A stretch of DNA of 64,000 bases, taken from NCBI GenBank assembly GCA_023460935.1, contig JAEWOI010000016.1, positions 1-64,000 of the forward strand, read 5' to 3'. A program made the translations under genes and the position numbers. Positions 29,890 through 43,317 of the stretch are shown piece after piece. A model generated the notes under the pieces. It was not told the DNA's origin. It worked only from the letters and a program-made list of their open reading frames with translations, and did not search any database. The number at the start of each line of letters is the position of its first letter. Within the stretch, counting starts at the first letter, position 1. The DNA is from Actinomycetes bacterium (GTDB lineage: Bacteria; Actinomycetota; Actinomycetes; Propionibacteriales; Propionibacteriaceae).

Positions 29890-30672
29890 TCAGCTGGCCG
29901 AATAGAACAGGACGATCTTCGCGAACTCCTCGGCGTTCAGGCTCGCCCCACCCACCAGGGCGCCGTCCACGTCTGGCTGCGCCATGATCTCGACGACGTT
30001 GCCGGCCTTCACCGAGCCGCCGTACTGGATGCGGACGGCCTCGGCGGTCGCCTCCCCGAAGGTCTCCGCGACGTAGCGGCGGATCGCGCCACAGACCTCC
30101 TGCGCGTCCTCCGGCGTCGCCACCTCGCCGGTGCCGATCGCCCAGACCGGCTCGTAGGCGATCACGAGCGCGGCCACCTGCTCGGCGGTGAGGCCGTCGA
30201 GGCACGCCTCCACCTGGCCGAGCACGAACTCGACGTGGGTGCCCTCCTTGCGGATGTCGAGCACCTCGCCGACGCACACGATCGGGGTCATGCCGGCCGC
30301 GAACACGACCTTGGCCTTGGCCCCGATCAGCTGGTCGGTCTCGCCGTGGTACTCACGCCGCTCGGAGTGCCCGACGACGACATAGGAGCAGTTGAGCTTG
30401 GCCAGCATGTCGGCGGAGATCTCGCCGGTGTAGGCGCCGGAGGCGTGCACGGAGACGTCCTGGGCGCCGTACTTCAGCGGCAGCTTGTCACCCTCGATGA
30501 GCGTCTGCACCGTGCGCAGGTCGGTGAACGGGACGATCACCGCCGCCTCGCACTTCTCCGCGTCGTACTTGGCATCGGCCAGCGTCCAGGCGAGCTTCTG
30601 CACGAGGCCGGCAGCCTCGACGTGGTTCTGGTTCATCTTCCAGTTGCCGGCCATCAGCGGCTTGCGAGCCAT
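29890..30672 (-). CDS. tpiA: Triosephosphate isomerase
   Basis: The 260-residue glycolytic enzyme shows AGNWKMNQNHVEA at the N terminus (catalytic Lys/Asn), YVVVGHSERREYHGE (catalytic His) and VIAYEPVWAIGTGEVATPED (catalytic Glu). The start ATG lies just past the pgk stop (1-base gap), so tpiA is co-transcribed with pgk. Confidence 0.97.
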   Translation of the reverse strand: MARKPLMAGNWKMNQNHVEAAGLVQKLAWTLADAKYDAEKCEAAVIVPFTDLRTVQTLIEGDKLPLKYGAQDVSVHASGAYTGEISADMLAKLNCSYVVVGHSERREYHGETDQLIGAKAKVVFAAGMTPIVCVGEVLDIRKEGTHVEFVLGQVEACLDGLTAEQVAALVIAYEPVWAIGTGEVATPEDAQEVCGAIRRYVAETFGEATAEAVRIQYGGSVKAGNVVEIMAQPDVDGALVGGASLNAEEFAKIVLFYSAS

Positions 30673-30673
30673 G

Positions 30674-31882
30674 TCAGTTCTCTCCTTCAAGGACAGCGAG
30701 ACCCGGGAGCACCTTGCCCTCGAGGTATTCAAGGGAGGCCCCGCCACCGGTCGAGATGTGACCGAAGGCCTCGTCGGCGAAGCCGAGGTTGCGCACGGCG
30801 GCAGCAGAGTCGCCGCCACCGACAACGGAGAACCCGTGGGAGGAGGCGAGCACGCGGGCGACCGCCTCGGTGCCGCTGGCGAGTTCCGGGATCTCTGCCG
30901 CGCCCATCGGGCCGTTCCAGAACACCGTGGCCGCACCGGCGATGGCGTCGGCGAACAGCGCCTCGGTCTGCGGGCCGATGTCCGCACCCTCGTAGTCGGC
31001 CGGGATGGCGTCCGCCGCGACGATGCTCACCTCGCTGGCGGTGCGGTTGGGGATGTCCAGCTCGTCTACCACCCGCACGTCCACCGGCAGCAGGATCTGC
31101 TTGCCGGCAGCCGCAGCCTGCTCGAGGTAGCCGGCGCAGGTGTCGACCTTCTCCGGGTCGAGCAGCGAAGTGCCCACCTCGTAGCCCTTGGCCTTGAGGA
31201 AGGTGTAGGCCATGCCGCCGCCGATCACCAGCGTGTCCGCGACCGCGAGCAGGTTGTCGATCACGCCGAGCTTGTCTGCGACCTTGGCCCCGCCCAGCAC
31301 GACGACGTAGGGGCTGTCCGGGGTCTCGGTGAGGCGCTTGAGGACCTCCACCTCCTTCTTCACCAGCGAGCCGGCAGCATTCGGGAGCAGCTTGGCCACG
31401 TCGTAGACCGAGGCCTGCTTGCGGTGCACGACGCCGAAGCCGTCGGAGACGAACACGTCACCGAGGGCCGCGTACCTGGCCGCCAGCTCCTCGCGCTCGG
31501 AGTCGACCTTGGACTCCTCGGCCGGCTCGTAGCGGACGTTCTCCAGCAGGGCAACCTCGCCCTCGGCCAGCCCATCGACCGTTGCGGCGGCGCTCTCGCC
31601 GACGACGTCGGTGGCGAGCTTCACCTCGGCCCCGAGCAGCTCGCCCAGGCGCCGCGCCACCGGCGCGAGCGAGAACTCCGGGTTCACCTTCCCCTTCGGC
31701 CGGCCGAGGTGGGCCATCACGACCACCTTCGCGCCGGCTTCGCGCAGCTGCGTGAGGGTCGGCAGGGCCGCACGGATCCGGCCATCATCGGTGATGGTCT
31801 CGCCTTCCAGCGGCACGTTGAAGTCGCAGCGGATCAGCACCCGCTTCCCCCGGAGGTCACCGAGGTCTTCTACTGATTTCAC
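30674..31882 (-). CDS. pgk: Phosphoglycerate kinase
   Basis: The 402-residue enzyme has the N-terminal RVLIRCDFNVPLEGETITDD, MAHLGRPKGK, and the nucleotide loop VVGGGDSAAAVRNLGF with ISTGGGASLEYLEGK. It makes ATP from 1,3-bisphosphoglycerate. It is the middle gene of gap-pgk-tpiA, separated from gap by a hairpin. Confidence 0.97.
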   Translation of the reverse strand: MKSVEDLGDLRGKRVLIRCDFNVPLEGETITDDGRIRAALPTLTQLREAGAKVVVMAHLGRPKGKVNPEFSLAPVARRLGELLGAEVKLATDVVGESAAATVDGLAEGEVALLENVRYEPAEESKVDSEREELAARYAALGDVFVSDGFGVVHRKQASVYDVAKLLPNAAGSLVKKEVEVLKRLTETPDSPYVVVLGGAKVADKLGVIDNLLAVADTLVIGGGMAYTFLKAKGYEVGTSLLDPEKVDTCAGYLEQAAAAGKQILLPVDVRVVDELDIPNRTASEVSIVAADAIPADYEGADIGPQTEALFADAIAGAATVFWNGPMGAAEIPELASGTEAVARVLASSHGFSVVGGGDSAAAVRNLGFADEAFGHISTGGGASLEYLEGKVLPGLAVLEGEN

Positions 31883-31907
31883 TCTTGCCTCTCTTCTGTT
31901 CAGAAAG

Positions 31908-31942
31908 CGACGGGCCGGCCCGCAGTGCGGACCGACCCGTCG
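31908..31942 (-). terminator. Hairpin between gap and pgk
   Basis: CGACGGG (31908-31914) pairs with CCCGTCG (31936-31942), with further pairing inside the stem. On the minus strand it starts 8 bases after the gap stop and is followed by CTTTCTG. It could be a partial terminator or processing site that sets gap expression above pgk and tpiA, a common arrangement. Confidence 0.5.
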
Positions 31943-31949
31943 TGGATCA

Positions 31950-32957
<1,008 letters not shown>

Positions 32958-33145
32958 TGGTGAAGGTCTCCTTTGCGAATGGCGTCCAGCGGGCGGGGTG
33001 AAACCCTGCTGTGTACGGTTCCACCCTAGCGGTTCGGGGGCTGCCCAGAACGCCCTCGATCCGATCCGGACCAACGTGCAGGTGCCCCCCCGGGATTCGG
33101 GTCAGGATGCCGCCCGAATCCACCCGCTCGACCGGCCGACGCCGG

Positions 33146-34132
33146 TCACGCGTCGTCGTCTAGCAGGTCGGGGGTGAGGCCGGCCTCGGTGTTGGGGACG
33201 CCGAGTTCCTCGGCACGCTTGTCCGCTGTGGCCAGCAGCCGCCGGATCCGGCCGGCCACAGCGTCCTTGGTCAGGGGCGGGACGTGCAGCTGCCCGAGTT
33301 CCTCGAGGCTCGCCTGCTTGTGTTCGAGGCGCAGCCGGCCGGCCTCCAGCAGGTGCTGGGGGATGTCGTCGCCGAGGATCTCCAGCGCCCGCTTCACCCG
33401 GGCGCCCGCGGCCACGGCTGCGCGTGCGGAGCGGCGCAGGTTCGCGTCGTCGAAGTTCGCCAGCCGGTTGGCGGACGCGCGCACCTCGCGGCGCATCCTG
33501 CGGTCCTCCCACGCCAGCACCGACTCGTGCGCGCCCAACCTGGTCAGCATCGCCGAGATCGCGTCGCCGTCGCGGATCACCACCCGGTCGATGCCCCGCA
33601 CCTCCCGCGCCTTCGCGCCGATCCCGAGCCGGCGCGCCGCTCCGACCAGCGCCAGCGCGGCCTCGGACCCCGGACAGGTCACCTCGAGGGCCATCGAGCG
33701 GCCCGGCTCGGTGAGCGAGCCGTGGGCGAGGAACGCCCCCCGCCAGGCAGCCACGGAGACGTCGAGGCCGCCGCTGACGACCTGCACCGGCAACCCCCGG
33801 ACGGGACGCCCGCGCCCGTCGATGAGCCCGGTCTGCCGCGCCAGCGACTCGCCGTCCCGGATCAGCCGGACGACGTAACGGGTGCCCCGGCGCAGGCCGC
33901 TACCGGTGATCACGACGAACTCGCTGTTGAAGCCGAAGAGCTCGCCGATGGCGGTGCGCAACCGACGGGCGGCAGCCCCGGTGTCGAGCTCGGCCTCCAC
34001 GACGATCCGGCCGCCGGCGATGTGCAGGCCGTTCGCGAACCGCAGCAGCGCGGCCACCTCGGCCTTCCGCAGCTCGGGCTTGGTCACCTCCAGGGTGGCC
34101 AGCTCCGACTTCACCTGCTGCGTCATTGCCAT
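33146..34132 (-). CDS. whiA: Sporulation/division regulator WhiA
   Basis: The 328-residue protein joins a degenerate LAGLIDADG homing-endonuclease fold (residues about 15-200, including AEVAALLRFANGLHIAGGRI and LFGFNSEFVVI) to a C-terminal helix-turn-helix (EELGQLHVPPLTKDAVAGRI then RRL). Found throughout Gram-positives, it activates division genes. MAMTQQ or the internal MTQQ is the start. It follows yvcK closely in the uvrC-rapZ-yvcK-whiA order. Confidence 0.95.
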   Translation of the reverse strand: MAMTQQVKSELATLEVTKPELRKAEVAALLRFANGLHIAGGRIVVEAELDTGAAARRLRTAIGELFGFNSEFVVITGSGLRRGTRYVVRLIRDGESLARQTGLIDGRGRPVRGLPVQVVSGGLDVSVAAWRGAFLAHGSLTEPGRSMALEVTCPGSEAALALVGAARRLGIGAKAREVRGIDRVVIRDGDAISAMLTRLGAHESVLAWEDRRMRREVRASANRLANFDDANLRRSARAAVAAGARVKRALEILGDDIPQHLLEAGRLRLEHKQASLEELGQLHVPPLTKDAVAGRIRRLLATADKRAEELGVPNTEAGLTPDLLDDDA

Positions 34133-34178
34133 GTTCTGCCGTGTTGCCTTTCGCGGTTCGCCGACGGGTGGGCTAAGC

Positions 34179-35132
34179 CTACAGACCCATGATCCCGGCA
34201 TAGACCGCGGCCAGCAGGTGGGGGTCGTGCCTGGCCGAGCCGTCCCGCATCCGTACCGGGGCAACCACCAGCCGCGCGCCGAGCGACTCGACGTAGGCCG
34301 TCAGGTGGGGGTCGTCCGCAGCGAACGAAGGGTCGGCCACCACCACGTCCAGACGCAGCTCCGGCGCGTGCTCCGCCAGCACCTCGATGTGCCGGGAGGC
34401 GGTGTACGCCGGGGTCTCGTCGACGGTGGGCACAAGGTTGAGCGTGAGCACCCGCCTGGCCCGGCTGGCGCGGATCGCCTCCACCAGCTCCGGCACCAGC
34501 AGGTGCGGGATCACCGACGAGTACCAGGACCCCGGCCCCAGCACCACGTAGTCGGCGGCCCGGATCGCGTGCAGCGCCTCCGGGACGGCGGGCGGGTCAG
34601 CCGGCACCAGCCGGACGTCACCGATCTCGCCGGCGGCGAGCGCCACAGCCTCCTGCCCGACGACGCGGGTCACCTCGTCCGGCTCGGCCGGGTCGGCGCC
34701 GATCACGTCGGCCTCGATGACCAGCGGCACTGCTGCCATCGGCAGCACCCGGCCCTCCACGTGCAGCATCGCCGCCACCATGTCCAGCCCGGCCACGGGA
34801 TCGGCCAGTTCCTGCCACAGTCCGGCGATCAGCAGGTTCCCGATGCTGTGCCCGCCCAGCGGCCCGTCGCCGGGGAAGCGGGACTGCAGCACGGCAGCCC
34901 ACGCGCGCCCGACCTGGTCGTCGCCGCACAGCGCGGCGAGGGCCATCCTCAGGTCTCCCGGGGGAAGGATCGGGAATTCCGCACGCAACCGCCCGGACGA
35001 GCCGCCGTCATCGGCGACGGTCACCACGGCGGTGAGCCGGTGGGTCAGCTGCCGCAGCGCGGTCAGGCTGGCCGCGAGGCCGTGGCCGCCGCCGAAGGCC
35101 ACGACAGCGGGTGGCTCGCTGAAGCCGTTCAC
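34179..35132 (-). CDS. yvcK: YvcK/CofD-like gluconeogenesis factor
   Basis: The 317-residue protein begins VVAFGGGHGLAASLTALRQL, the nucleotide-sugar binding loop of the YvcK (YvcK/CuvA) family, with VTVADDGGSSGRLR and HSIGNLLIAGLW further on. YvcK binds UDP-GlcNAc and links central metabolism to peptidoglycan synthesis. It overlaps rapZ by 4 bases. Confidence 0.94.
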   Translation of the reverse strand: MNGFSEPPAVVAFGGGHGLAASLTALRQLTHRLTAVVTVADDGGSSGRLRAEFPILPPGDLRMALAALCGDDQVGRAWAAVLQSRFPGDGPLGGHSIGNLLIAGLWQELADPVAGLDMVAAMLHVEGRVLPMAAVPLVIEADVIGADPAEPDEVTRVVGQEAVALAAGEIGDVRLVPADPPAVPEALHAIRAADYVVLGPGSWYSSVIPHLLVPELVEAIRASRARRVLTLNLVPTVDETPAYTASRHIEVLAEHAPELRLDVVVADPSFAADDPHLTAYVESLGARLVVAPVRMRDGSARHDPHLLAAVYAGIMGL

Positions 35133-35995
35133 TCCATCCCCAGGTCGCGGTGCACCACCTCTGTCGGCACGCCCTGCCCCGCCAGGCGGCGGGACAGCTC
35201 GACCACGATGGCGGTGGAGCGGTGCTTGCCGCCGGTGCAGCCCACCGCAACGGTCGCGTGCCGCTTGCCCTCCCGCAGGTAGCCGGGACGGAGCAGCTCG
35301 ACCAGGGCAAGGGCGTGTTGCAGGAACGGCTCGGCATCTGGCTGGCCGAGCACGTAGGCCGACACCGGCTGGGCCAGGCCGGACTGCGGCCGCAGGGCCG
35401 GCACCCAGTGCGGGTTCGGCAGGAAGCGGACGTCCAGCACCACGTCAGCGTCGACCGGGATGCCGAACTTGTACCCGAACGACATCAGCGTGAGCTGCAG
35501 TTCGAGGTCCTCCGCCGAGGCGTAGGCCTTGGCCACCCTGGCCGCCAGCTCGTGGACGTTGAGCCGGGTGGTGTCGATGACCAGGTCGGCGCTCGCCCGC
35601 AGGCCGGCCAGCAGCTCCCGCTCCCTGCGGATGCCGTCCAGGAGGCCGCCGGCGCCCTGCAGCGGCAGTGGCCTGCGCACCGACTCCTGCCTGCGCACGA
35701 TCACCTCGTCCCCGGCGTCGAGGAACAGGATCTGCGGCACCACGCCCGTCGCGCCGAGCTCTGCGAAGGCCGTCGGGATCTGCTGGAACTCCGAACGGGT
35801 ACGGACGTCCAGCACGACGGCGACCCGGCTGAAGTGGCGCTCCCTTGCGATCCCGATCAACTCGGGCAGCAGGCTCGGCGGCAGGTTGTCCACAACGAAC
35901 CAGCCCAGGTCCTCCAGGGCGTGGACCGCGGTGCGGCGACCGGCCCCCGACATGCCGGTGATCACCAACAGGCTCACGGGTGCAGGGTCGTCCAT
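35129..35995 (-). CDS. rapZ: RNase adapter protein RapZ
   Basis: The 288-residue P-loop protein has Walker A GMSGAGRRT at residues 14-22, DNLPPSLLPELI, and the C-terminal sensing domain with LMSFGYKFGIP, DVRFLPNPHWVP and GCTGGKHRSTAIVVELSRRL. RapZ binds GlcN6P-related signals and small RNAs in enterobacteria. Its role in actinobacteria is less clear, but its place beside yvcK and whiA is conserved. Confidence 0.95.
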   Translation of the reverse strand: MDDPAPVSLLVITGMSGAGRRTAVHALEDLGWFVVDNLPPSLLPELIGIARERHFSRVAVVLDVRTRSEFQQIPTAFAELGATGVVPQILFLDAGDEVIVRRQESVRRPLPLQGAGGLLDGIRRERELLAGLRASADLVIDTTRLNVHELAARVAKAYASAEDLELQLTLMSFGYKFGIPVDADVVLDVRFLPNPHWVPALRPQSGLAQPVSAYVLGQPDAEPFLQHALALVELLRPGYLREGKRHATVAVGCTGGKHRSTAIVVELSRRLAGQGVPTEVVHRDLGME

Positions 35996-36024
35996 GGGCT
36001 CATTATTCCGCCGCCCGGCCCGTT

Positions 36025-37974
36025 TCAGTCCTCCAGCACCTCACCGGTGGTCATGTTGATGCCGGCCGGCACCTCCTGCCCCGCCAGGGCGTCCTTGACC
36101 GCTGCCGCCGTCCGGGGCCCGATGCCCGGCACCTGGGCGATCTCGGCCACGGTGGCCGCGCGCAGCTTGCGCAACGAGCCGAAGTACTTCACGAGGGCCT
36201 TGCGTCGGATCTCCCCCAGCCCGGGCACGTCGTCCAGCAGTGACTCCACCATGGTGGCGCTGCGCCGGCCGCGGTGGTGGGTGATGGCAAACCGGTGGGC
36301 TTCGTCGCGGACCCGTTGCAGCAGGTAGAGGCCCTCGCTGGCCCGCGGCAGGATCAGCGGGTACTCCTCCCCCGGCAGCCACACCTCCTCCAGCCGCTTG
36401 GCCAGGCCGCACAGCGCCACGTCGACCACGCCGAGGTCGGCCAGCGCCCGTTCGGCCGCGGCCACCTGCGGGGCGCCTCCGTCCACCACCACCAGCGCCG
36501 GCGCGTAGGCGAACTTCCGCGGTGCGCCGGTGGTGGGGTCGACCAGCAGCGGGCCCTCCTCCGCTCCGGCCGCGCGACGCTGTTCCTCCAGGAGCCGGGT
36601 GAAGCGGCGGGTGATCACCTCGCGCATCGCCGCCACGTCGTTGCTGCCCTCCACCGAACGGATGATGAAGCGGCGGTACTCGCTCTTGCGGGCGAGCCCG
36701 TCCTCGAACACCACCATCGAGGCCACGACCTCCGTGCCCTGGGTGTGTGAGATGTCGTAGCACTCGATCCGCAGCGGGACCTGGGGCAGGTCGAGGGCCT
36801 GCTGCAGCTCCTCCAGGGCCCGGTTCCTGGTGGACAGGTCGCTGGCCCGGCGCACCTTGTGCAGGGTGAGGGCGTCCGCAGCGTTCTTCCCTGCCGTCTG
36901 CAGTAGCGCTGCCTTGTCGCCACGCCTGGGCACCTTGACCCGAACCCTCGCGCCGCGCTGCTCGGTGAGCAGCTGGGCCAGCACCTCCCCCGAGGCGGGC
37001 AGCGCAGGCAGCAGCACCTCCGCCGGGATCTCGGCCTCCGGCTCGGCGTAGAGCTGGAGCAGGAACTGCTCCAGCAGTTCACCGGTGTCGCCGTCGTCGC
37101 TGCGTTCTGCAACCCAGCCCCGCTCGCCGCGGATGCGTCCGTCGCGCACGTGGAAGACCTGCACCGCCACCTCCAGCGGGTCCTCCGCGAGGGCCACCAC
37201 GTCGGCGTCGGTGCCGTCCCCCAGCACGATCGCGTTGCGCTCGGTGGCCTGCCGGAGCGCCCCCAGCTGGTCCCGCAACACGGCTGCCCGTTCGTACTCC
37301 TGGTTGGTGGAGGCGATCCGCATCTCGGTGTCGAGCCGCCGGATCAGCGCGCCGGTGCGGCCGGCCAGGAAGTCGCACACGTCCTCTACCAGCGCGCGGT
37401 GCGCGGGTTCGTCGATGCGGCCGACGCAGGGAGCCGAGCACTTGCCGATGTAGCCCATCAGGCAGGGGCGGCCGGAGGCGCGGGCGCTGTTGAAGACGCC
37501 CTTGGTGCAGGACCGCATCGGGAAGGCTCGCAGCAGCGAGTCGATCGTGTCGCGGATCGCCCACGCCTGCGCGTAGGGCCCGAAGTACCGGTTCCCCTTG
37601 CGCTTGCTGCCGCGGCCGACGAACACCCGGGGGAACTCCTCCGACCAGGTGACGGCCACCCAGGGGTAGGACTTGTCGTCCCGGTACTTGACGTTGAACC
37701 TCGGATCGAACTCCTTGATCCACGTGTACTCGAGCTGCAGCGCCTCGAGCTCGTTGCGCACCAGCGTCCACTCGACCTTCGCAGCGGTACGCACCATCGT
37801 CTGGGTGCGGAAGTGCAGCGCCGCCGGATCGGCGAAGTAGGAGTTGAGCCGCTGCCGCAGGTTGATCGCCTTGCCGACGTAGACCACCGTGCCGTGGGCG
37901 TCGCTGAAGCGGTACACCCCCGGCCCGGTCGGGATGGTCCCGGGAGCCGGGCGGTAGCTCGCCGGGTCAGCCAT
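36025..37974 (-). CDS. uvrC: Excinuclease ABC subunit C
   Basis: The 649-residue UvrC cuts both sides of DNA lesions in nucleotide excision repair. Domains in order: GIY-YIG nuclease (GVYRFSDAHGTVVYVGKAI, residues about 18-95), the UVR motif (STNQEYERAAVLRDQLGALR near 215), an RNase H-like nuclease (IECYDISHTQGTEVVASMVV near 410) and C-terminal helix-hairpin-helix motifs (VPGLGEIRRKALVKYFGSL). uvrA and uvrB lie 1-8 kb away. Confidence 0.97.
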   Translation of the reverse strand: MADPASYRPAPGTIPTGPGVYRFSDAHGTVVYVGKAINLRQRLNSYFADPAALHFRTQTMVRTAAKVEWTLVRNELEALQLEYTWIKEFDPRFNVKYRDDKSYPWVAVTWSEEFPRVFVGRGSKRKGNRYFGPYAQAWAIRDTIDSLLRAFPMRSCTKGVFNSARASGRPCLMGYIGKCSAPCVGRIDEPAHRALVEDVCDFLAGRTGALIRRLDTEMRIASTNQEYERAAVLRDQLGALRQATERNAIVLGDGTDADVVALAEDPLEVAVQVFHVRDGRIRGERGWVAERSDDGDTGELLEQFLLQLYAEPEAEIPAEVLLPALPASGEVLAQLLTEQRGARVRVKVPRRGDKAALLQTAGKNAADALTLHKVRRASDLSTRNRALEELQQALDLPQVPLRIECYDISHTQGTEVVASMVVFEDGLARKSEYRRFIIRSVEGSNDVAAMREVITRRFTRLLEEQRRAAGAEEGPLLVDPTTGAPRKFAYAPALVVVDGGAPQVAAAERALADLGVVDVALCGLAKRLEEVWLPGEEYPLILPRASEGLYLLQRVRDEAHRFAITHHRGRRSATMVESLLDDVPGLGEIRRKALVKYFGSLRKLRAATVAEIAQVPGIGPRTAAAVKDALAGQEVPAGINMTTGEVLED

Positions 37975-38145
37975 CGCCGCGTCCTTCCTCCACCCGAGTC
38001 AGCATAGGCAACGCCACCGACGGCGCCGGAACCGCGCCCGCTGCCCAAGCAAACCGCACCCAGGCCGGCTTTCACAGGACCACCACAGCCCCGCAGCGGT
38101 TGAAGGTTCTACCATTTCACACAGTCCACTCGATCGGAGCCACTG

Positions 38146-38562
38146 ATGAAGTCGCAGCCGTTACCGTCCCGCCGTGCCGCGCTGGCGACCCTCGGAGGCA
38201 CCGCCCTGGCGGTCTGCCTCGCCGGTTGCGGCGCCGGGGCAGGCCCGACAGGCGGGGCGCCGGCCGGGTCCGCGCCCGCAGGGGGAACCACCGTCCCGGT
38301 CGCCGACATCCCGGTGGGCGGGGGACGGATCGTGGGCCAGTTCGTGGTGACGCAGCCGCAGGAGGGCACCTTCGAGGCGTTCAGCTACCTGTGCAGCCAT
38401 CAGAAGCTTCCGGTGCAGCAGGTCACCGACGCCGCCATCGTCTGCGGCCGCCACGGCAGCACCTTCTCCCTCGCCGACGGTTCCGTGCTGACCGGCCCGG
38501 CCGAGCGACCGCTCACCCCGGCAACGGTCGAGCGCTCCGGGGACACGCTGACGATCACCTGA
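38146..38562 (+). CDS. Rieske [2Fe-2S] putative lipoprotein
   Basis: The 138-residue protein has a Tat-like signal (SRRAALATLGGTALAVCL) ending in a lipobox LAGC, a Gly/Pro/Ala-rich linker, then a compact Rieske domain with CSH (LCSHQKLPV) and CGRH (IVCGRHGSTFSLADGSVLTG). The two Cys-X-His and Cys-X-X-His sets are complete. It would be exported folded with its cluster and anchored outside. Similar small lipoproteins are common in actinobacteria; the redox partner is unknown. It stands alone between uvrC and uvrA. Confidence 0.87.
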   Translation: MKSQPLPSRRAALATLGGTALAVCLAGCGAGAGPTGGAPAGSAPAGGTTVPVADIPVGGGRIVGQFVVTQPQEGTFEAFSYLCSHQKLPVQQVTDAAIVCGRHGSTFSLADGSVLTGPAERPLTPATVERSGDTLTIT

Positions 38563-38590
38563 CCACCAGCACGGCTGGCCGCCGGCGGGT

Positions 38591-41485
<2,895 letters not shown>

Positions 41486-41554
41486 GGTAGATGGTGCCTC
41501 CGACAGCCCGTCCGGCGCTGGCCCGCGGAGCGCGCTGGGCCGTAGGTTGGTGCC

Positions 41555-42262
41555 ATGAGCCAGCACATCGGGTCGATTCCGGTGGAGGACGTGCTCCACT
41601 GGATGGCCGACGCGACGCAGCGGTTGCTGGGCTTCACGATCGGCATCAGTGACCAGGAATGGCACACGCCCAGCCCGCTCCCCGGCTGGTCCCGCGCGCA
41701 TGTCGCGACCCACCTGGCGCGCAGCGCCGACCGGCTGCGGGAACTGGTGGCCGCAGCCACCGGCGGCACGGCCGAGCCCGGCGAGGACACGGCTGCAGAG
41801 CGGCTCGCAGCGCTGGAGGAGGGCGCCGACCGGGACGGGCTGGCGCTCCAGATCGACCTCGACACCACAGCCGGGGCCCTGCACCAGGCGCTGGAGGGGG
41901 TCAGCGACTGGACGCTTCCCGTGCACCTGCGCGGCGAGGAGTTCCCGCTGGCCGCGGTACCGCTGGCGCGGCTGCACGAACTGAGCCTGCACCACCTCGA
42001 CCTCGACTGTGGCTTCAGCGCCGACGCCATCGACCCGGCTGCCGCGGCATGGCTGCTGCGCTGGGCGCTCGACCTGCTGACGGAAGCGGACCTGCCGACG
42101 CTGCGCATCGAGGGCGACTCGCTGGTTGCCGACCTGGGCAGCGGCGAGCCGCGGCGCACGGTCACCGGCAGCGACGCCCGGCTGTGGGCCTGGCTGAGCG
42201 GCCGGCTGCCGGCCACAGCGGTGGCGGGGGCGGACGGCTTCCAGCCGGGCCTACTGTCCTGA
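41555..42262 (+). CDS. Mycothiol-dependent maleylpyruvate isomerase-like protein
   Basis: The 235-residue protein has a DinB-like four-helix N domain with the metal-ligand style DQEWHTPSPLPGWSRAHVAT then HLARSADRL at about residues 30-58, and LHELSLHHLDL near 150. The family (MDMPI N-terminal domain) uses mycothiol, the actinobacterial thiol. The true substrate is unknown; family members are numerous and mostly uncharacterised. It is divergent from uvrA, and its end overlaps the terC end by 12 bases. Confidence 0.85.
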   Translation: MSQHIGSIPVEDVLHWMADATQRLLGFTIGISDQEWHTPSPLPGWSRAHVATHLARSADRLRELVAAATGGTAEPGEDTAAERLAALEEGADRDGLALQIDLDTTAGALHQALEGVSDWTLPVHLRGEEFPLAAVPLARLHELSLHHLDLDCGFSADAIDPAAAAWLLRWALDLLTEADLPTLRIEGDSLVADLGSGEPRRTVTGSDARLWAWLSGRLPATAVAGADGFQPGLLS

Positions 42263-43225
42263 GAGCGGGTCCCGGCCCGACTTGACCAGGCTGGCGATGG
42301 TCGTGACCGCGAGCGTGGCGATGATCACGGTCAGCGATGCCCAGATCGGGATCTCACCGTTGATGCCCAGCCGGCTGTCGAGGTGGTACTCGTGCAGCGC
42401 GTGCAGCACGAGCTTCACCCCGATGAACGCCAGCACCACCGACAGCCCGACCGACAGGTAGACCAGGCGGCGCAGCAGGCCCCCGATCAGGAAGTACAGC
42501 TGCCGCAAGCCCATCAGCGCGAACACGTTCGCAGTGAACACGAGGTAGGGCTCCTGGGTCAGCCCGTAGATGGCCGGGATCGAGTCCAGCGCGAACAGCA
42601 GATCGGTGGTGCCGAGCGCAACCACGACGAAAAACATCGGCGTGATCAGCCGGCGGCCGTTCTCCACGACCGTGAGCCGGGTGCCTGAGAACTCCCGCGT
42701 GGACGGCAGCCGGCGGCGCACCCAGCGCATCACGGCGTTCTCCGTGGCCTCCGCCTCCTCGTCGTGGCGCCGGTAGTCGAGGTAGAGCTTGATCGCGGTG
42801 TAGATCAGGAACGCGCCGAAGACGAAGAACACCCAGCTGAAGCGTTCGATCGCCGCCGCACCCAGTGCGATGAAGATGCCGCGGAACACCAGCGCCAGCA
42901 CGATGCCCACCATCAGTGCGAACTGCTGCAACTGCCGCGGCACCCGCAGGTTGGCCATGATGATCACGAAGATGAACAGGTTGTCGACGCTCAGGGAGTA
43001 CTCGGTCAGCCAGCCGGCGAAGAACTCCCCAGCGAACCGCGGCCCGGCCAGCCACCACACGCCCAGCCCGAACAGCACCGCCAGCCCGGAGAACACGCCG
43101 ATCGCCACCCCGGCCTCCCGCATCGACGGCTCGTGCGGCCGGCGGCCGATCACCAGCAAGTCGACCGCCAGCACTACGGCGAGCACGGCGATCGTGATGA
43201 GCCAGAGCTCAGTGGTTACTTGCAT
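42251..43225 (-). CDS. TerC/Alx family membrane protein
   Basis: The 324-residue integral membrane protein has about nine helices and the family Asp motifs SLSVDNLFIFVIIMANLRVP and LFALDSIPAIYGLTQEPYLV, then FTANVFALMGLRQLYFLI. TerC/Alx proteins are linked to manganese or calcium export and to metalation of exported proteins, not only tellurite resistance. It is a single gene between uvrA and uvrB. Confidence 0.92.
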   Translation of the reverse strand: MQVTTELWLITIAVLAVVLAVDLLVIGRRPHEPSMREAGVAIGVFSGLAVLFGLGVWWLAGPRFAGEFFAGWLTEYSLSVDNLFIFVIIMANLRVPRQLQQFALMVGIVLALVFRGIFIALGAAAIERFSWVFFVFGAFLIYTAIKLYLDYRRHDEEAEATENAVMRWVRRRLPSTREFSGTRLTVVENGRRLITPMFFVVVALGTTDLLFALDSIPAIYGLTQEPYLVFTANVFALMGLRQLYFLIGGLLRRLVYLSVGLSVVLAFIGVKLVLHALHEYHLDSRLGINGEIPIWASLTVIIATLAVTTIASLVKSGRDPLSGQ

Positions 43226-43317
43226 TCAGGCCGTCTTCGGTAGCGGGCGGGGTTGGGGAGGATACCCGGAGATTGTCGCAGGCTGCGGGCGTCGTCGCCA
43301 AAGCCGCCCGCGCGGTT

